Of a DNA stretch of 64,000 nucleotides, positions 1-9,159 are shown one piece after another (within the stretch, counting starts at the first letter, position 1; every line of letters begins with the position of its first letter). Source of the DNA: an uncultured Gammaproteobacteria bacterium (GTDB taxonomy: Bacteria; Pseudomonadota; Gammaproteobacteria; JAADHQ01); the NCBI GenBank assembly GCA_947258655.1, contig CAMYJD010000001.1, positions 81,242-145,241 of the forward strand, in the 5' to 3' direction. The notes below the pieces were generated by a model. That model had not been told where the DNA came from. It saw only the letters and a list, made by a program, of their open reading frames with translations, and did no database searches. The translations under genes and the position numbers were made by a program.

Positions 1-125
1 ACGACCCGACAACTGGTGATATGTTCGGCAAAGCGTTCCAGTTTTTGTGCTTTCTCGCGCACCTTGGCTTCTACTGCATCTGAATGTTCGATATTATGAA
101 ATGTAATTTGCAATGGGATTTGCAT
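1..125 (-). CDS. HPF/RaiA-family ribosome hibernation factor (5' end only)
   Basis: Reading leftward from an ATG at 125, the frame stays open to the window edge and gives about 41 residues beginning MQIPLQITFHNIEHSDAVEA. This matches the N-terminus of the HPF/RaiA (sigma-54 modulation) family, which binds the 30S decoding region and idles ribosomes in stationary phase. A strong ribosome-binding site, GGAGGTGA, lies two bases upstream of the ATG (128-135), which fixes the start. The C-terminal part is outside the window, so long and short HPF forms cannot be told apart. Confidence 0.8.
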   Translation of the reverse strand, partial: MQIPLQITFHNIEHSDAVEAKVREKAQKLERFAEHITSCRV

Positions 126-482
126 ACTCACCTCCAATTCCTACCATTTAATATATCTTCCCGTTTAATATAGTAAGACCGAAATCCAGCTGGTCTGCAA
201 TGATCTAGATCAAGGATATGTACAACTGCACTGTTAATAGTTCATGAAGCCCTGTTAATAAGTTAGTCTGTTACACGGTTTTTACAAGGACCAGCCCGCA
301 GCGCATGGCTGACAAAACACCGCGTTCACTGCGAACCTGCATATTCGATGCATGATGCATGAATGTTTGCATGCTATTGAAAAAACATGGATTATATTCA
401 CAATTCTGCTTTTTTACGGCGATACGACTGGCGCCGGTAAACTGGAATATATTATTGTCATTAACCATGAAGGGACTGTTAA
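126..482. other. Intergenic region between hpf-like gene and rtcA
   Basis: This 357-base divergent region holds no convincing gene. Open frames on the minus strand here run antisense into rtcA and have no family resemblance. It must contain the promoters of both flanking genes. No sigma-54 promoter of the kind that drives E. coli rtcA, and no rtcR-like regulator gene, was seen. One FNR/Anr-like palindrome is listed separately. Confidence 0.6.
200..213. promoter_or_regulatory. Candidate FNR/Anr-type box
   Basis: The sequence ATGATCTAGATCAA differs at one position from the FNR/Anr consensus TTGAT-N4-ATCAA. It sits about 75 bases upstream of the hpf-like start codon. Hibernation and universal-stress genes are often under oxygen control, so it could act there. 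A single short match has a substantial chance rate. Confidence 0.3.
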
Positions 483-1499
483 ATGCTAAGCCTGGATGGA
501 TCATTCGGTGAAGGCGGCGGGCAAATCCTGCGCACGGCATTGGCACTGGCCGTCTGCACCCAACAGTCGTTTCATATCACCCGTATCCGTGCTGGCAGAA
601 AAAAACCTGGTCTGCAACCCCAACATCTTGCCGCAGTCAATGCAGCGGCGAAGATATCGAATGCGCAGGTTCGGGGGGCGACGAAGGGTTCAGGTGAACT
701 CGAATTTACTCCACACACGGTACGGGCCGGCCATTATCATTTCGATATTGGCACCGCAGGCAGTACTACGCTGGTTCTGGAAACCATACTACCGGCATTG
801 GCATTAGCCGATAAGCGATCGACACTGACATTACAAGGAGGAACCCATAACCCGTTTGCCCCGCCCTTCACCTTTATAAAGGAAACCTTTATTCCACTCA
901 TTAACAGGATGGGACCCGTCATAAGCACTACACTGGAACGCCCCGGCTTTGCACCCCGAGGTGGTGGCAAGCTACATTTTACAGTAGAGCCGGTAACACA
1001 ATTACAACCGCTGCAACTGTCTGAACGCGGTGCAATCCGGCAACAATACGCCGACATACTGATCGCCAACCTACCAGCACATATTGCCGAACGTGAACTG
1101 GCTGTCATTCGCAATGTTCTCGCCTATCCAGCAAAACATCTGCATATCCATGTGAATAACAAGACCATAGGGCCCGGAAACGCTGTCTCGATCATCATCA
1201 AAAGCGACCATGTAACAGAATGTTTTACTGCTTTTGGTCAGCGCGGATTACCGGCCGAGCAGGTCGCGATGGAAGCAATCGGGCAGGCGCAACGTTATAT
1301 TGATGCAGGAGTACCGGTTGGACCCTATCTGGCCGACCAACTGTTACTCCCTTTGGCATTGGCGGGAAGCGGCGAATTTGTCACAATGAAACCGAGCCTG
1401 CATACGACGACAAACATGTCTGTTATCTCGCAGTTCATGAACATTACATTCACAAGCAGGGAAATAAGCCCGCAGGTATGGCAGATCGTTTTGAATTGA
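483..1499 (+). CDS. rtcA: RNA 3'-terminal phosphate cyclase RtcA
   Basis: 338 residues, the usual RtcA length. The enzyme converts an RNA 3'-phosphate to a 2',3'-cyclic phosphate with ATP, through a covalent enzyme-AMP intermediate. The N-terminal signature GSFGEGGGQILRTALAL, the block HNPFAPPFTFI and the region GPYLADQLLLPLALAG are all present. His307 in PSLHTTTN matches the adenylated His309 of the E. coli enzyme. The ATG at 483 is followed directly by the conserved N-terminus. It is 17 bases from a downstream phosphoribosyltransferase gene on the same strand, suggesting co-transcription. The partner ligase RtcB, the regulator RtcR and Rsr/Y-RNA genes are not in this window. Confidence 0.95.
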   Translation: MLSLDGSFGEGGGQILRTALALAVCTQQSFHITRIRAGRKKPGLQPQHLAAVNAAAKISNAQVRGATKGSGELEFTPHTVRAGHYHFDIGTAGSTTLVLETILPALALADKRSTLTLQGGTHNPFAPPFTFIKETFIPLINRMGPVISTTLERPGFAPRGGGKLHFTVEPVTQLQPLQLSERGAIRQQYADILIANLPAHIAERELAVIRNVLAYPAKHLHIHVNNKTIGPGNAVSIIIKSDHVTECFTAFGQRGLPAEQVAMEAIGQAQRYIDAGVPVGPYLADQLLLPLALAGSGEFVTMKPSLHTTTNMSVISQFMNITFTSREISPQVWQIVLN

Positions 1500-1516
1500 A
1501 ATAAGGAATAACAGCG

Positions 1517-2116
1517 ATGCAACAACCTTTTAAAATCGAGTTTGTCAGCTGGAACAGGATTACACGCTTGTCCTGTCTACTGGCGGATAAAATCGCTGCA
1601 GACGATTATCGGCCCGATCTTGTCATAAGCATTGCCCGTGGCGGTTATGTACCGGCAAGACTGCTCTGCGATTATCTCGATATCTATAATCTCACCAGTA
1701 TTCGCATAAGCCATTATCTCGGCGGAGCCAATAAAATCGAAGCCGCAAGATTATCGATCCCGCTCAAGCTTGATATAAAGGGAATGAACATCCTCCTCGT
1801 CGATGATGTTGATGACAGTGGCGATACATTGCAACTGGCGCTTGAACATATCAATCGCGCTAATCCGGCCCGGATCAAGGTGGCTGTATTACACCACAAG
1901 TCAGTCTCAACAATTACACCGGATTACTATGCACAAAAAATCGTCAAATGGCGCTGGATAACCTACCCATGGGCCGTCGTTGAAGATGTACAGGGTCTTA
2001 TCAGAAAACTGGATCCGCGACCTGCAAATGCACAGGCAGCAATTGACTATTTCTCCAAAACCTATCGTACAAAAATCCCTTTACAGATAATGGAACAGGT
2101 ATACAGGAATATCTGA
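1517..2116 (+). CDS. Phosphoribosyltransferase (hypoxanthine/xanthine type, COG2236-like)
   Basis: 199 residues with a type I phosphoribosyltransferase fold. The PRPP-binding loop ILLVDDVDDSGDTL is at residues 92-105 and an upstream ISIARGGYVPARLL segment forms the other side of the active site. It resembles the archaeal/bacterial purine-base enzymes grouped as COG2236. The base substrate cannot be read from sequence. An RBS-like AAGGAA precedes the ATG. It follows rtcA by 17 bases and probably shares its transcript, so a role in nucleotide or RNA-end metabolism is possible but is inference only. Confidence 0.8.
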   Translation: MQQPFKIEFVSWNRITRLSCLLADKIAADDYRPDLVISIARGGYVPARLLCDYLDIYNLTSIRISHYLGGANKIEAARLSIPLKLDIKGMNILLVDDVDDSGDTLQLALEHINRANPARIKVAVLHHKSVSTITPDYYAQKIVKWRWITYPWAVVEDVQGLIRKLDPRPANAQAAIDYFSKTYRTKIPLQIMEQVYRNI

Positions 2117-2216
2117 TATTCAACAGGAACGGGAAAATATCATACGAGCATCATATACATTCGTTAGAATTTACGAAATCCCCTTTGTCTTCACTGCTGA
2201 GATTATGGTAAATGTT

Positions 2217-2753
2217 TCAACTTCCACTGTATTTTAATTTTATAGTTACATTCACTATTTGCAGGACTACTCGATATTTCAGCTTACCCTGATGCATGAC
2301 TGCATATTTACAAAATGCAGGTGCATTTATATTTTTCGTCAAGCGGCAACTTGATTTCCCGGGAAAAAATGATTTGAACATATCAATGTATTTTTTCTTC
2401 TGCTGATAATTTATTTGCGGATCGAGGAGATCAAAATTTGCGCTGACCTGATATTTGATGCTTTTGATCGGCACATTAGGATTTCGACTCACCATGATGC
2501 TAGCCTTGCCTTTTTTATATCCGACAACAACGCCACCACGTACTGTCGGCGCGTAGCCTGTGTCCATTAATGCCTGCTTGACATGAACAGCACTCATACC
2601 AATTTTGATATCTTCTATATATGGAACCTCATCTTTGACAGACAGTGGTAATGCAGGCAAACCGGATTGCGCGTGAGATGTTTCAATGACACATATACCA
2701 GTGCCAAACAGCAATCCCGCAAAACCTGTAGCACGTAACATGATATTTATCAT
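2217..2753 (-). CDS. Secreted protein of unknown function
   Basis: 178 residues beginning with a signal peptide (hydrophobic stretch at residues 5-22, cleavage likely after SHA at about residue 28). The mature part has a short Pro-rich start and a segment IEDIKIGMSAVHVKQALMD that resembles the small domain common in secreted outer-membrane-assembly-type proteins. Two cysteines flank a basic stretch near residues 136-148 and could form a disulfide. GAGGAA seven bases upstream supports the ATG at 2753. It has no operon partner. The family was not recognised. Confidence 0.7.
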   Translation of the reverse strand: MINIMLRATGFAGLLFGTGICVIETSHAQSGLPALPLSVKDEVPYIEDIKIGMSAVHVKQALMDTGYAPTVRGGVVVGYKKGKASIMVSRNPNVPIKSIKYQVSANFDLLDPQINYQQKKKYIDMFKSFFPGKSSCRLTKNINAPAFCKYAVMHQGKLKYRVVLQIVNVTIKLKYSGS

Positions 2754-3132
2754 TTATAATTCCTCAACTACCGCATCCACACTTGATCTGCTCAATTACC
2801 ATTTTGGGCGTATATACTATACATATCATGCGGAAATAAGCAAAATGGACCAGAAAATAAGTGCCGCTATAATAGCGCAATCCATGCTTTGACTACCACT
2901 GCAACTACATATCAATTACGCCCGATCGGGTACATACAAGAAAGCGATGATATCGACATTACACTATACGCAGATAGTGAACGTATGACCGCTACTGTTT
3001 GCTAATAAACTGGATGGGAGGAGTGTTTATCGTAAGACTGGTTCTGAGAGCTATTATGTATAATTTTTTACTATCATGGCAACCAATTACAATTGGCGCA
3101 TAACAGCTGTGCCATAATTGGCAGCTGGAAAA
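2754..3132. other. Intergenic region, no gene recognised
   Basis: About 380 bases between the secreted-protein gene start and the 3' end of ygfX. Short open frames have no family resemblance. An imperfect hairpin at about 3105-3127 (CAGCT...GCCA/TGGC...AGCTG) lies just after the ygfX stop and may help end that transcript, although no U-run follows. A small CCAATT/AATTGG palindrome lies near 3083-3096. Confidence 0.5.
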
Positions 3133-3579
3133 TTATCCCGCTTCCAGGCGCATGCGCACTAACAGGTCTCGAAAGGTCTTGCTGTCGAGGGAATCCCGTA
3201 ACAGGATCGCTGTGCGTCGGCCACCTTCCTGGATGTGGAAATTCAGTACCACCAGATGGGTATGCACATAACTGCTGGGTAACAGGCTTGCCTTGAGTTC
3301 CTGCCTGTGGCCATTGATAAGTGTCCAGTCGCCTTCATCACTCCAGACCATGCTGAGCAAGGCGTACTTGCCACGTCCCAATACATGTACAGTAAATGTT
3401 GTGTAGAAATTGGCCAGTACCGCGATTGACAGAACAATCGACAGCCAGCCAGGCACCGTCAGATTGGTAGCCACTACCAGGGCCATGCCATGCAGCAAAA
3501 ATAAAGCCAGGGACAGATTCCTGGAACTACGAGGTTGCAGATGTAGCGATTGACCGTATTTTTTTGATGACACTGGCAA
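3133..3579 (-). CDS. ygfX: YgfX/CptA-like inner-membrane protein
   Basis: 148 residues. It has an N-terminal basic segment with LHLQPRSSRNLSLALFLL, then two adjacent transmembrane helices at about residues 22-60, then a soluble region with WTLINGHRQEL. This is the layout of YgfX (CptA), the membrane partner encoded after sdhE. The start used is a TTG inside sdhE, giving a 53-base overlap. A GTG two codons further in is an alternative. The pairing has been described as toxin-antitoxin in E. coli, but the neighbouring protein is better supported as the SDH flavinylation factor. Confidence 0.75.
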   Translation of the reverse strand: MPVSSKKYGQSLHLQPRSSRNLSLALFLLHGMALVVATNLTVPGWLSIVLSIAVLANFYTTFTVHVLGRGKYALLSMVWSDEGDWTLINGHRQELKASLLPSSYVHTHLVVLNFHIQEGGRRTAILLRDSLDSKTFRDLLVRMRLEAG

Positions 3580-3799
3580 TACCTTGATCAGCGGCGATGG
3601 ATTTACCCATCAATAAATCAAACAAAACTGCGTCCGGATATTCCAGCAAGGTTTCGAAGGCCTTACGATCGGACAGTTGCAAACTATCATACCCTTCTAA
3701 TATGAAGTCTTTTAACAATAAATCAAGTTCCAGCATACCACGCCTGCAGCTCCAAAGCAGCCGGTCCTTGCTATATTGATTACTGTATTTTTCGGCCAT
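3527..3799 (-). CDS. sdhE: Succinate dehydrogenase flavinylation factor SdhE
   Basis: 90 residues with the hallmark RGMLELD motif (RGxxE, residues 20-24) that is required for covalent attachment of FAD to SdhA. The rest follows the small all-helical SdhE/YgfY fold (LLEYPDAVLFDLLMG). It is placed downstream of sdhB in the same orientation, and the following ygfX overlaps its 3' end. Cytosolic. The start at 3799 gives a normal N-terminus, although the ribosome-binding site is weak. Confidence 0.93.
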   Translation of the reverse strand: MAEKYSNQYSKDRLLWSCRRGMLELDLLLKDFILEGYDSLQLSDRKAFETLLEYPDAVLFDLLMGKSIAADQGIASVIKKIRSIATSATS

Positions 3800-3869
3800 G
3801 ATAACGGAATCTTAAACTTACGCCTCTTTATGGGGCAAAATAAGCAACAAGGATCATGTATTTCTCTAA

Positions 3870-4565
3870 TTATATCGATCGTTTCAACATTAAGTGTCTG
3901 ATTTTACCAATTGCATTGGTTGGATTCAGTCCCTTCGGACATACATCGACACAATTCATAATGGTATGGCAACGGAACAGGCGATAGGGACCTTCAAGTT
4001 CCTGCAGCCGTTCCACTTCGGCCTGATCACGACTGTCGGCCAGAAAGCGCCAGGCCTGCAACAAGGCCGCGGGTCCGAGGAATTTATCCGGATTCCACCA
4101 AAACGATGGACAGGCCGTGGAACAGCAGCCGCACAGGATGCATTCATACAGACCATCGAGACGGTCACGCTCCTCGGGGGATTGCTTGCGCTCCACATCT
4201 GGCTCCGGATCATGCACGATCAGATATGGCTTTATATTGCGATACTGCTGATAGAATTGCGACATATCCACAATCAGATCCCTAACCACAGGCAAACCCG
4301 GCATCGGTCGCAATTTGACCGGCTCACTCAGGCTATGCAACGGTGTAATGCATGCCAGTCCATTGCGACCATTGATATTCATTGCATCCGAACCACACAC
4401 TCCTTCCTGACATGAACGGCGAAAACTGAGACTTTCGTCCTGCTCTTTCAGTTCCAGTAATGCATCCAGCAACATCATTTCATCGCTCACTGCCTGCAAT
4501 TCCATATCCTGCATATACGGCTTGTCATCTTGCTCAGGATTATAGCGGTAAATCGAAAAGCGCAT
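3870..4565 (-). CDS. sdhB: Succinate dehydrogenase iron-sulfur subunit
   Basis: 231 residues, typical for SdhB. It carries electrons from FAD to ubiquinone through three clusters. The 2Fe-2S ligands are in SCQEGVCGSDAMNI with a later GLACITPL. The C-terminal half has CILCGCCSTACPSFWW (4Fe-4S) and CHTIMNCVDVCPKGLNP (4Fe-4S and 3Fe-4S). A GAGGA site precedes the ATG. It starts 12 bases after the sdhA stop, as the last structural gene of sdhCDAB, and sits on the cytoplasmic side of the inner membrane. Confidence 0.97.
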   Translation of the reverse strand: MRFSIYRYNPEQDDKPYMQDMELQAVSDEMMLLDALLELKEQDESLSFRRSCQEGVCGSDAMNINGRNGLACITPLHSLSEPVKLRPMPGLPVVRDLIVDMSQFYQQYRNIKPYLIVHDPEPDVERKQSPEERDRLDGLYECILCGCCSTACPSFWWNPDKFLGPAALLQAWRFLADSRDQAEVERLQELEGPYRLFRCHTIMNCVDVCPKGLNPTNAIGKIRHLMLKRSI

Positions 4566-4577
4566 GATTATCTGTCC

Positions 4578-6338
4578 TCAGTAGACGCGTGGTTTTAACG
4601 GGAACGGCGCAACAGTAATCGGTTTGATGCGCACCGGCTTGTAATCCAGGCGCCCGTCTTCAAAATAAAGCGAGTGTCTGAGCCAGTTATTGTCATCGCG
4701 CTCGCTGTAATCCACACGTGAATGGGCGCCCCTGCTCTCGGTACGTGCCAGTGCCGAGGCGACGGTGGCAATACCGATGTCCATCAGGTTCTCCAGTTCC
4801 AGCGCCTCAATACGTGCGGTGTTGAATACCCTGCTCTGGTCCTTGATGCGTGCATGTTGCAAGCGCTGTCTGAGTACATGGACCTTTTCCAGTCCTGTAC
4901 TCAGATGCTCATGCTCGCGGAAAACCCCGCAATGATCCTCCATAACCTTGCGAAATTCCGCCCTGAGAGCGGGTACCGATTCACCGTCACCGCCCTTGTC
5001 CCAGCGTGCCAGCCTGGCCATGGCACGGTCAATGGCATCATCATCGACCTGCCGATGATAGCGGTGTTCGTTCAGATACTCGATAATATGGTTCGCCGCC
5101 GCACGCCCGAATACGAGAATATCCAGTAATGAATTTCCACCAAGTCGGTTAGCACCATGTACCGATACACAGGCACACTCGCCAGCGGCATATAAACCAG
5201 GCACCGGCTCTTCAGGACCTTCCTTCTCAGGTACGACGACCTGGCCGTGACGATTCGTTGGTATGCCGCCCATCGTATAATGCGCGGTTGGATAGACCGG
5301 TATCGGACTTTCTATCGGATCGACATGGGCGAAGGTGATGGCTGAATCGCGGATACCGGGCAGGCGTTTCTTGATGATGTCCGCGCCGATATGGTCCAGC
5401 TTCAAATAGACATAATCCTTGTCGGGACCACAACCCCTACCCTCCCTGACCTCGATGGCTATGGCACGGCTGACGATATCACGACTGGCCAGGTCCTTGG
5501 CGCGCGGTGCATAGCGCTCCATAAAACGTTCGCCATCTGCATTGACCAGGTACCCACCCTCACCACGCACACCTTCTGTAATCAAAATCCCCTTGCCGGC
5601 GATTCCGGTAGGATGAAACTGGAAGAACTCCATATCCTGTAACGGTACGCCGGCACGCAACGCCATGGCCATACCGTCGCCGGTATTGATAAGCGCATTC
5701 GTGCAGGTCCTGAACAGCTGTCCGGCGCCTCCGGTTGCAATCAGGGTTGTCTTGGCCTCGATCACGATCGGCTCTCCAGTTTCAATCTCGAGTGCCAGAG
5801 CGCCAAGGATATAACCCTCCTTGTCCTTGATCAGGTCGATGGCGAAAAACTCATCGAAGAAATGGGTACGTGCGCTGATATTTTGCTGGTACAGCGTATG
5901 CAAAATGGCATGTCCGGTGCGATCGGCAGCAGCACAGGTACGTGCGGCCTGCTCACCCCCGTAGTCCTGGCTCTGACCACCAAAGGCGCGCTGGTAAATA
6001 TTGCCGTCCTCCCGGCGCGAGAACGGTACACCAAAGTGATCCAGTTCATAAACGACCTTGGGTGCAGAGCGACACATATACTCGATGGCATCCTGGTCGC
6101 CGAGATAGTCGCTGCCCTTGACGGTATCAAACATATGAAAATGCCAGTTATCTGGTGATACATTCGCCAATGCCGCATTCACACCACCCTGCGCGGCCAC
6201 GGTATGGGAACGGGTTGGAAAGACCTTCGATACAACCGCAACCTTGGCATCGGCACGCGCCAGTTGCAACGCGGCACGCAGTCCGCCGCCACCGGCGCCG
6301 ATGATCAGGGCATCAAATTTTCTTCGTGTTACCGTCAT
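4578..6338 (-). CDS. sdhA: Succinate dehydrogenase flavoprotein subunit
   Basis: 587 residues from the ATG at 6338. The open frame extends 68 codons further upstream, but those codons lie antiparallel to no known domain and overlap sdhD. The internal start gives a four-base ATGA overlap with sdhD and a length matching E. coli SdhA (588). The dinucleotide fold [15 protein letters not shown] is at residues 10-24. His45 in [10 protein letters not shown] is the covalent FAD attachment site. Active-site blocks [20 protein letters not shown] and HYTMGGIPT are intact. It oxidises succinate to fumarate. Confidence 0.97.
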   Translation of the reverse strand: MTVTRRKFDALIIGAGGGGLRAALQLARADAKVAVVSKVFPTRSHTVAAQGGVNAALANVSPDNWHFHMFDTVKGSDYLGDQDAIEYMCRSAPKVVYELDHFGVPFSRREDGNIYQRAFGGQSQDYGGEQAARTCAAADRTGHAILHTLYQQNISARTHFFDEFFAIDLIKDKEGYILGALALEIETGEPIVIEAKTTLIATGGAGQLFRTCTNALINTGDGMAMALRAGVPLQDMEFFQFHPTGIAGKGILITEGVRGEGGYLVNADGERFMERYAPRAKDLASRDIVSRAIAIEVREGRGCGPDKDYVYLKLDHIGADIIKKRLPGIRDSAITFAHVDPIESPIPVYPTAHYTMGGIPTNRHGQVVVPEKEGPEEPVPGLYAAGECACVSVHGANRLGGNSLLDILVFGRAAANHIIEYLNEHRYHRQVDDDAIDRAMARLARWDKGGDGESVPALRAEFRKVMEDHCGVFREHEHLSTGLEKVHVLRQRLQHARIKDQSRVFNTARIEALELENLMDIGIATVASALARTESRGAHSRVDYSERDDNNWLRHSLYFEDGRLDYKPVRIKPITVAPFPLKPRVY

Positions 6339-6676
6339 TTCAGTATCGCCATCAACAACACCCGTGTTAACCATAGCAGGCAGGCCAGTAATCCCAAACC
6401 GCACAGCATCAACGCCAGTGAGCGAATCGCGATCGGGTGAATATAGTCCATAATCACATCTTTGATCCCTACCCAGGCGTGGGTAAACAACATCAGGAAA
6501 CCAATATAGATAAAGATGCCGTTGACTGGATTCCTGATCCATGCAAGCCAGTGCGGGTAGTCAAATTGATCAAGGAATATCATTGAAATAACAAAATAGA
6601 TCAGAAATAGGGCCAGATACAGGGCACTGACCCGTTGCCAGATCCATGGCAGCAAACCTTGCACCTGGCGGCTCAT
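6335..6676 (-). CDS. sdhD: Succinate dehydrogenase membrane anchor SdhD
   Basis: 113 residues from the ATG at 6676 ([19 protein letters not shown]). The frame is open further upstream, but only this start gives the family N-terminus and the ATGA overlap with sdhC. There are three transmembrane helices. The heme b ligand and quinone-site region [16 protein letters not shown] is in the second helix region. It overlaps sdhA by four bases, so the subunits are translationally coupled. Confidence 0.93.
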   Translation of the reverse strand: MSRQVQGLLPWIWQRVSALYLALFLIYFVISMIFLDQFDYPHWLAWIRNPVNGIFIYIGFLMLFTHAWVGIKDVIMDYIHPIAIRSLALMLCGLGLLACLLWLTRVLLMAILK

Positions 6677-7056
6677 AACACTGCTACCAGATAGACAATC
6701 ATGGGAACCATGAATCCGGCTGCGATAACGATGCTGGCGCTGAGGCCGGTAGCACATTTCCCCGAAACAAGCTCCAGATCAACGAGAAAATAACGAATAC
6801 CGGCGACAAAATGATGAGAAATAGCCCATAATAACAGGTACAGATACAAACAGGCCAGGGGGTGCTGGGTAATCTGTAATGCAGTATTGAACGACTGGCC
6901 ATCACGCAGTGAAAGATCGAATAGATAGATCAGAAAAGGCAGCGACAGGATGAGCAATATACCGGCTACACGATGCAGAATGGAGGCGATGGCCGTTGGC
7001 GGAAACCTGATTGTAAGCAGATTCAGATATACTGGTCTTGTCTTAGGTTGTAGCAT
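6673..7056 (-). CDS. sdhC: Succinate dehydrogenase cytochrome b556 subunit SdhC
   Basis: 127 residues from the ATG at 7056, which has AAAGGG a few bases upstream. A GTG two codons earlier is possible. It has three transmembrane helices, the conserved SILHRVAGI near the N-terminus and SHHFVAGIRYFLVD with the heme-ligand histidine. It is the first gene of the sdhCDAB-sdhE-ygfX unit. The promoter must lie in 7057-7236, shared back to back with ygfZ. Confidence 0.95.
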   Translation of the reverse strand: MLQPKTRPVYLNLLTIRFPPTAIASILHRVAGILLILSLPFLIYLFDLSLRDGQSFNTALQITQHPLACLYLYLLLWAISHHFVAGIRYFLVDLELVSGKCATGLSASIVIAAGFMVPMIVYLVAVL

Positions 7057-7236
7057 CCCCACCCTTTTAGAGGTTCTTCATTAGCCTATAACTTAGTATA
7101 CTAGGAAATTAACGCAAGTCATTCTTTAAATCTGTTGGTCTGTGCTGGCGTAACTCGGATTCGATGTTATCTATCGAAAACTGATGAATCTGTCCGCAAC
7201 GATCAACATCGTAAATAGTTGAAAGAGCACTTTGTT

Positions 7237-8295
7237 ATGAAGCAAGACTGGACTGAATTTCTGATCAATAACGGCGCAGAGTTTGAGGATTGTGTGTTAC
7301 AGCATTTTGGTAATCCTGTACGCGAACTCAGACTGGCCAGCAATGGCGACATCCTTACCGACCTGTCGCACACCGGGCTGATCGCCATCCGCGGTGATGA
7401 TGCCGAAGCGTTTCTACAAGGGCAGTTTACCAACGATATCCGTAAGGTCGATAATGAACATGCGCAGATCAGCGGTTACTGCAGTCCCAAGGGGCGACTG
7501 CTAAGCAACTTCCTGATCTTCAAACGCCATGACAGTTACTTCCTGAGGCTGTCCAAGCCATTGATTGACAGCACCATTAAAAGGCTGAAGATGTTCGTGC
7601 TGATGTCTAAGGTTATTATGGAAGATGCCAGCGAGGGCCAGATTCACATCGGCTATAGTGGGCCGAATACGGAAAAGGAACTGGCCAACATCTTCACCAA
7701 AGTGCCGCAGCAGGACTTCGACACACTACAGCACGGTGAGATCACTATAATTCGTCTGCCTGGCATCAATCCACGCTTCGAAATCCTTGGCCCGCTCGAT
7801 GACATAAAAAAATTATGGACAACGCTGAACGTGCGCGGCGCACCGGTGGGCTCGGAAGTATGGGCGTGGCTTACAATCCAGAATGGCTTACCGCTGATCA
7901 CGGAGCAGACAGTCGATGCCTTTGTACCACAAATGGTCAATATGCACGTCATCAATGGCATCAGCTTCAAGAAGGGTTGCTATACGGGACAGGAAATCGT
8001 CGCCCGTATGCAATATCTGGGTAAACTGAAGAGACGCATGTACCTCGCCAATATCCAGATCGAAGACAGACCTGCCGATGGGGATACCCTGTTTGCTGCT
8101 GCCTCAAAAAGTGGTCAGGGTGCCGGCAGGATAGTCAATGTCAGCGCCGCCCCGGAAGGCGGATTTGATGTACTCGCCGTTATCGAGATAAAAAGCGTAA
8201 ATGCAGGCAGCATGCACCTCGGCGACGTCAACGGACCCGAACTAAAGATTAAGGAATTGCCCTATGTGGTCGATGAAGGAGGTAATGAAACCTGA
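7237..8295 (+). CDS. ygfZ: YgfZ, folate-binding Fe-S cluster/tRNA-modification helper
   Basis: 352 residues from the ATG at 7237, which has AAAGAG nine bases upstream. A TTG at 7219 is the alternative. It is a GcvT-like aminomethyltransferase fold with the YgfZ hallmark KKGCYTGQEIVAR, whose cysteine is functionally essential in the family. The family uses tetrahydrofolate and supports maturation of certain Fe-S enzymes such as MiaB. It diverges from sdhC, whose product carries no Fe-S but whose operon does, a pairing often seen in gammaproteobacteria. Confidence 0.93.
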   Translation: MKQDWTEFLINNGAEFEDCVLQHFGNPVRELRLASNGDILTDLSHTGLIAIRGDDAEAFLQGQFTNDIRKVDNEHAQISGYCSPKGRLLSNFLIFKRHDSYFLRLSKPLIDSTIKRLKMFVLMSKVIMEDASEGQIHIGYSGPNTEKELANIFTKVPQQDFDTLQHGEITIIRLPGINPRFEILGPLDDIKKLWTTLNVRGAPVGSEVWAWLTIQNGLPLITEQTVDAFVPQMVNMHVINGISFKKGCYTGQEIVARMQYLGKLKRRMYLANIQIEDRPADGDTLFAAASKSGQGAGRIVNVSAAPEGGFDVLAVIEIKSVNAGSMHLGDVNGPELKIKELPYVVDEGGNET

Positions 8296-8322
8296 ACTAA
8301 ACAACAGCGCTGGGGGTATTGC

Positions 8323-9159
8323 GTGGATACTGTAGAACAAATATTGGCCGGATTTCTTGATGATCTGGAAAACAACCGCCTTATCCTGCCAACCCTGCCG
8401 GAAGTTGCATTACAGGTCCGTGATGCCGTCGAAAGCGACAAGGCCAGTGCCGGCGAAATAGCCAAGATTATCAGTATGGATGCCGCCCTGTCTGCACGTC
8501 TGCTGCAAGTCTGTAACAGCCCCCTGTATCGAACCCGGCGCACGGTTGAGGACCTGCAAACGGCCGTCGCACGCCTCGGTAATATCCAGGTTAGAAACCT
8601 TGTCAGCAGTCTGGTTATGCAACAGATGTTTCAGGCCACCTCCGATGTGCTGGATAAAAAAATGCGCGCAACCTGGGAACACTCAACCAACGTCGCATCG
8701 ATCTGTTATGTACTCGCATCCGCCGCCGGTGTACCCAAAGACCAGGCATTGCTGGCGGGATTGATCCATGATATCGGCGCACTGCCTATTATCGTCCATG
8801 CCGAGGATATACCCGAACTGCGTGACGACCAGGTCTTGCTTGATAAAGTGATCAGTAAACTGCATACAATGATTGGTGAAAAGATATTAAAGGACTGGCA
8901 ATTCCCACAAAGCCTGGTCAATGTCGCCGCACAGCATGAAAACCTGCAGCGTGACCCAGGGGGCGAAATCGATTACGTCGATATCGTTATTGTCGCGAAT
9001 TTACAAAGCTATATCGGCACCTCTCACCCTTATAATGATCTCGACTGGAGCACGATACCCGCCTTCCAGCGCGTGGGCATTGAACCGGAAATAAATATCG
9101 TTGATATCGAGGAGAATCAGGAAGACCTGCATGAGGTCAGATCGATGCTTGCCTATTGA
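8323..9159 (+). CDS. HDOD-domain regulatory protein
   Basis: 278 residues made almost entirely of one HDOD domain (about residues 15-215). Typical segments are LPTLPEVALQV, DAALSARLLQVCNSPLYR and AGLIHDIGALPII. HDOD proteins are non-enzymatic relatives of HD phosphodiesterases and usually act in signalling or stress responses. There is no GGDEF, EAL or receiver domain. The start is a GTG with GGGGG seven bases upstream. It follows ygfZ by 27 bases and may share its transcript. The partner protein is unknown. Confidence 0.9.
   Translation: MDTVEQILAGFLDDLENNRLILPTLPEVALQVRDAVESDKASAGEIAKIISMDAALSARLLQVCNSPLYRTRRTVEDLQTAVARLGNIQVRNLVSSLVMQQMFQATSDVLDKKMRATWEHSTNVASICYVLASAAGVPKDQALLAGLIHDIGALPIIVHAEDIPELRDDQVLLDKVISKLHTMIGEKILKDWQFPQSLVNVAAQHENLQRDPGGEIDYVDIVIVANLQSYIGTSHPYNDLDWSTIPAFQRVGIEPEINIVDIEENQEDLHEVRSMLAY

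Noticed and set aside
300-482. Sigma-54 promoter upstream of rtcA
   Set aside because: A TTGCA with the right spacing exists near 366, but the required GG at -24 is missing.
271-546. 91-codon minus-strand frame
   Set aside because: It runs antisense over the rtcA start, has no ribosome-binding site and resembles no family.
3133-3799. sdhE-ygfX as a toxin-antitoxin pair
   Set aside because: The RGxxE motif and position after sdhB support the flavinylation role; toxin function is not readable from sequence.
6339-6542. N-terminal extension of sdhA
   Set aside because: It overlaps sdhD in another frame, and the ATGA junction at 6338 gives the normal SdhA length and N-terminus.
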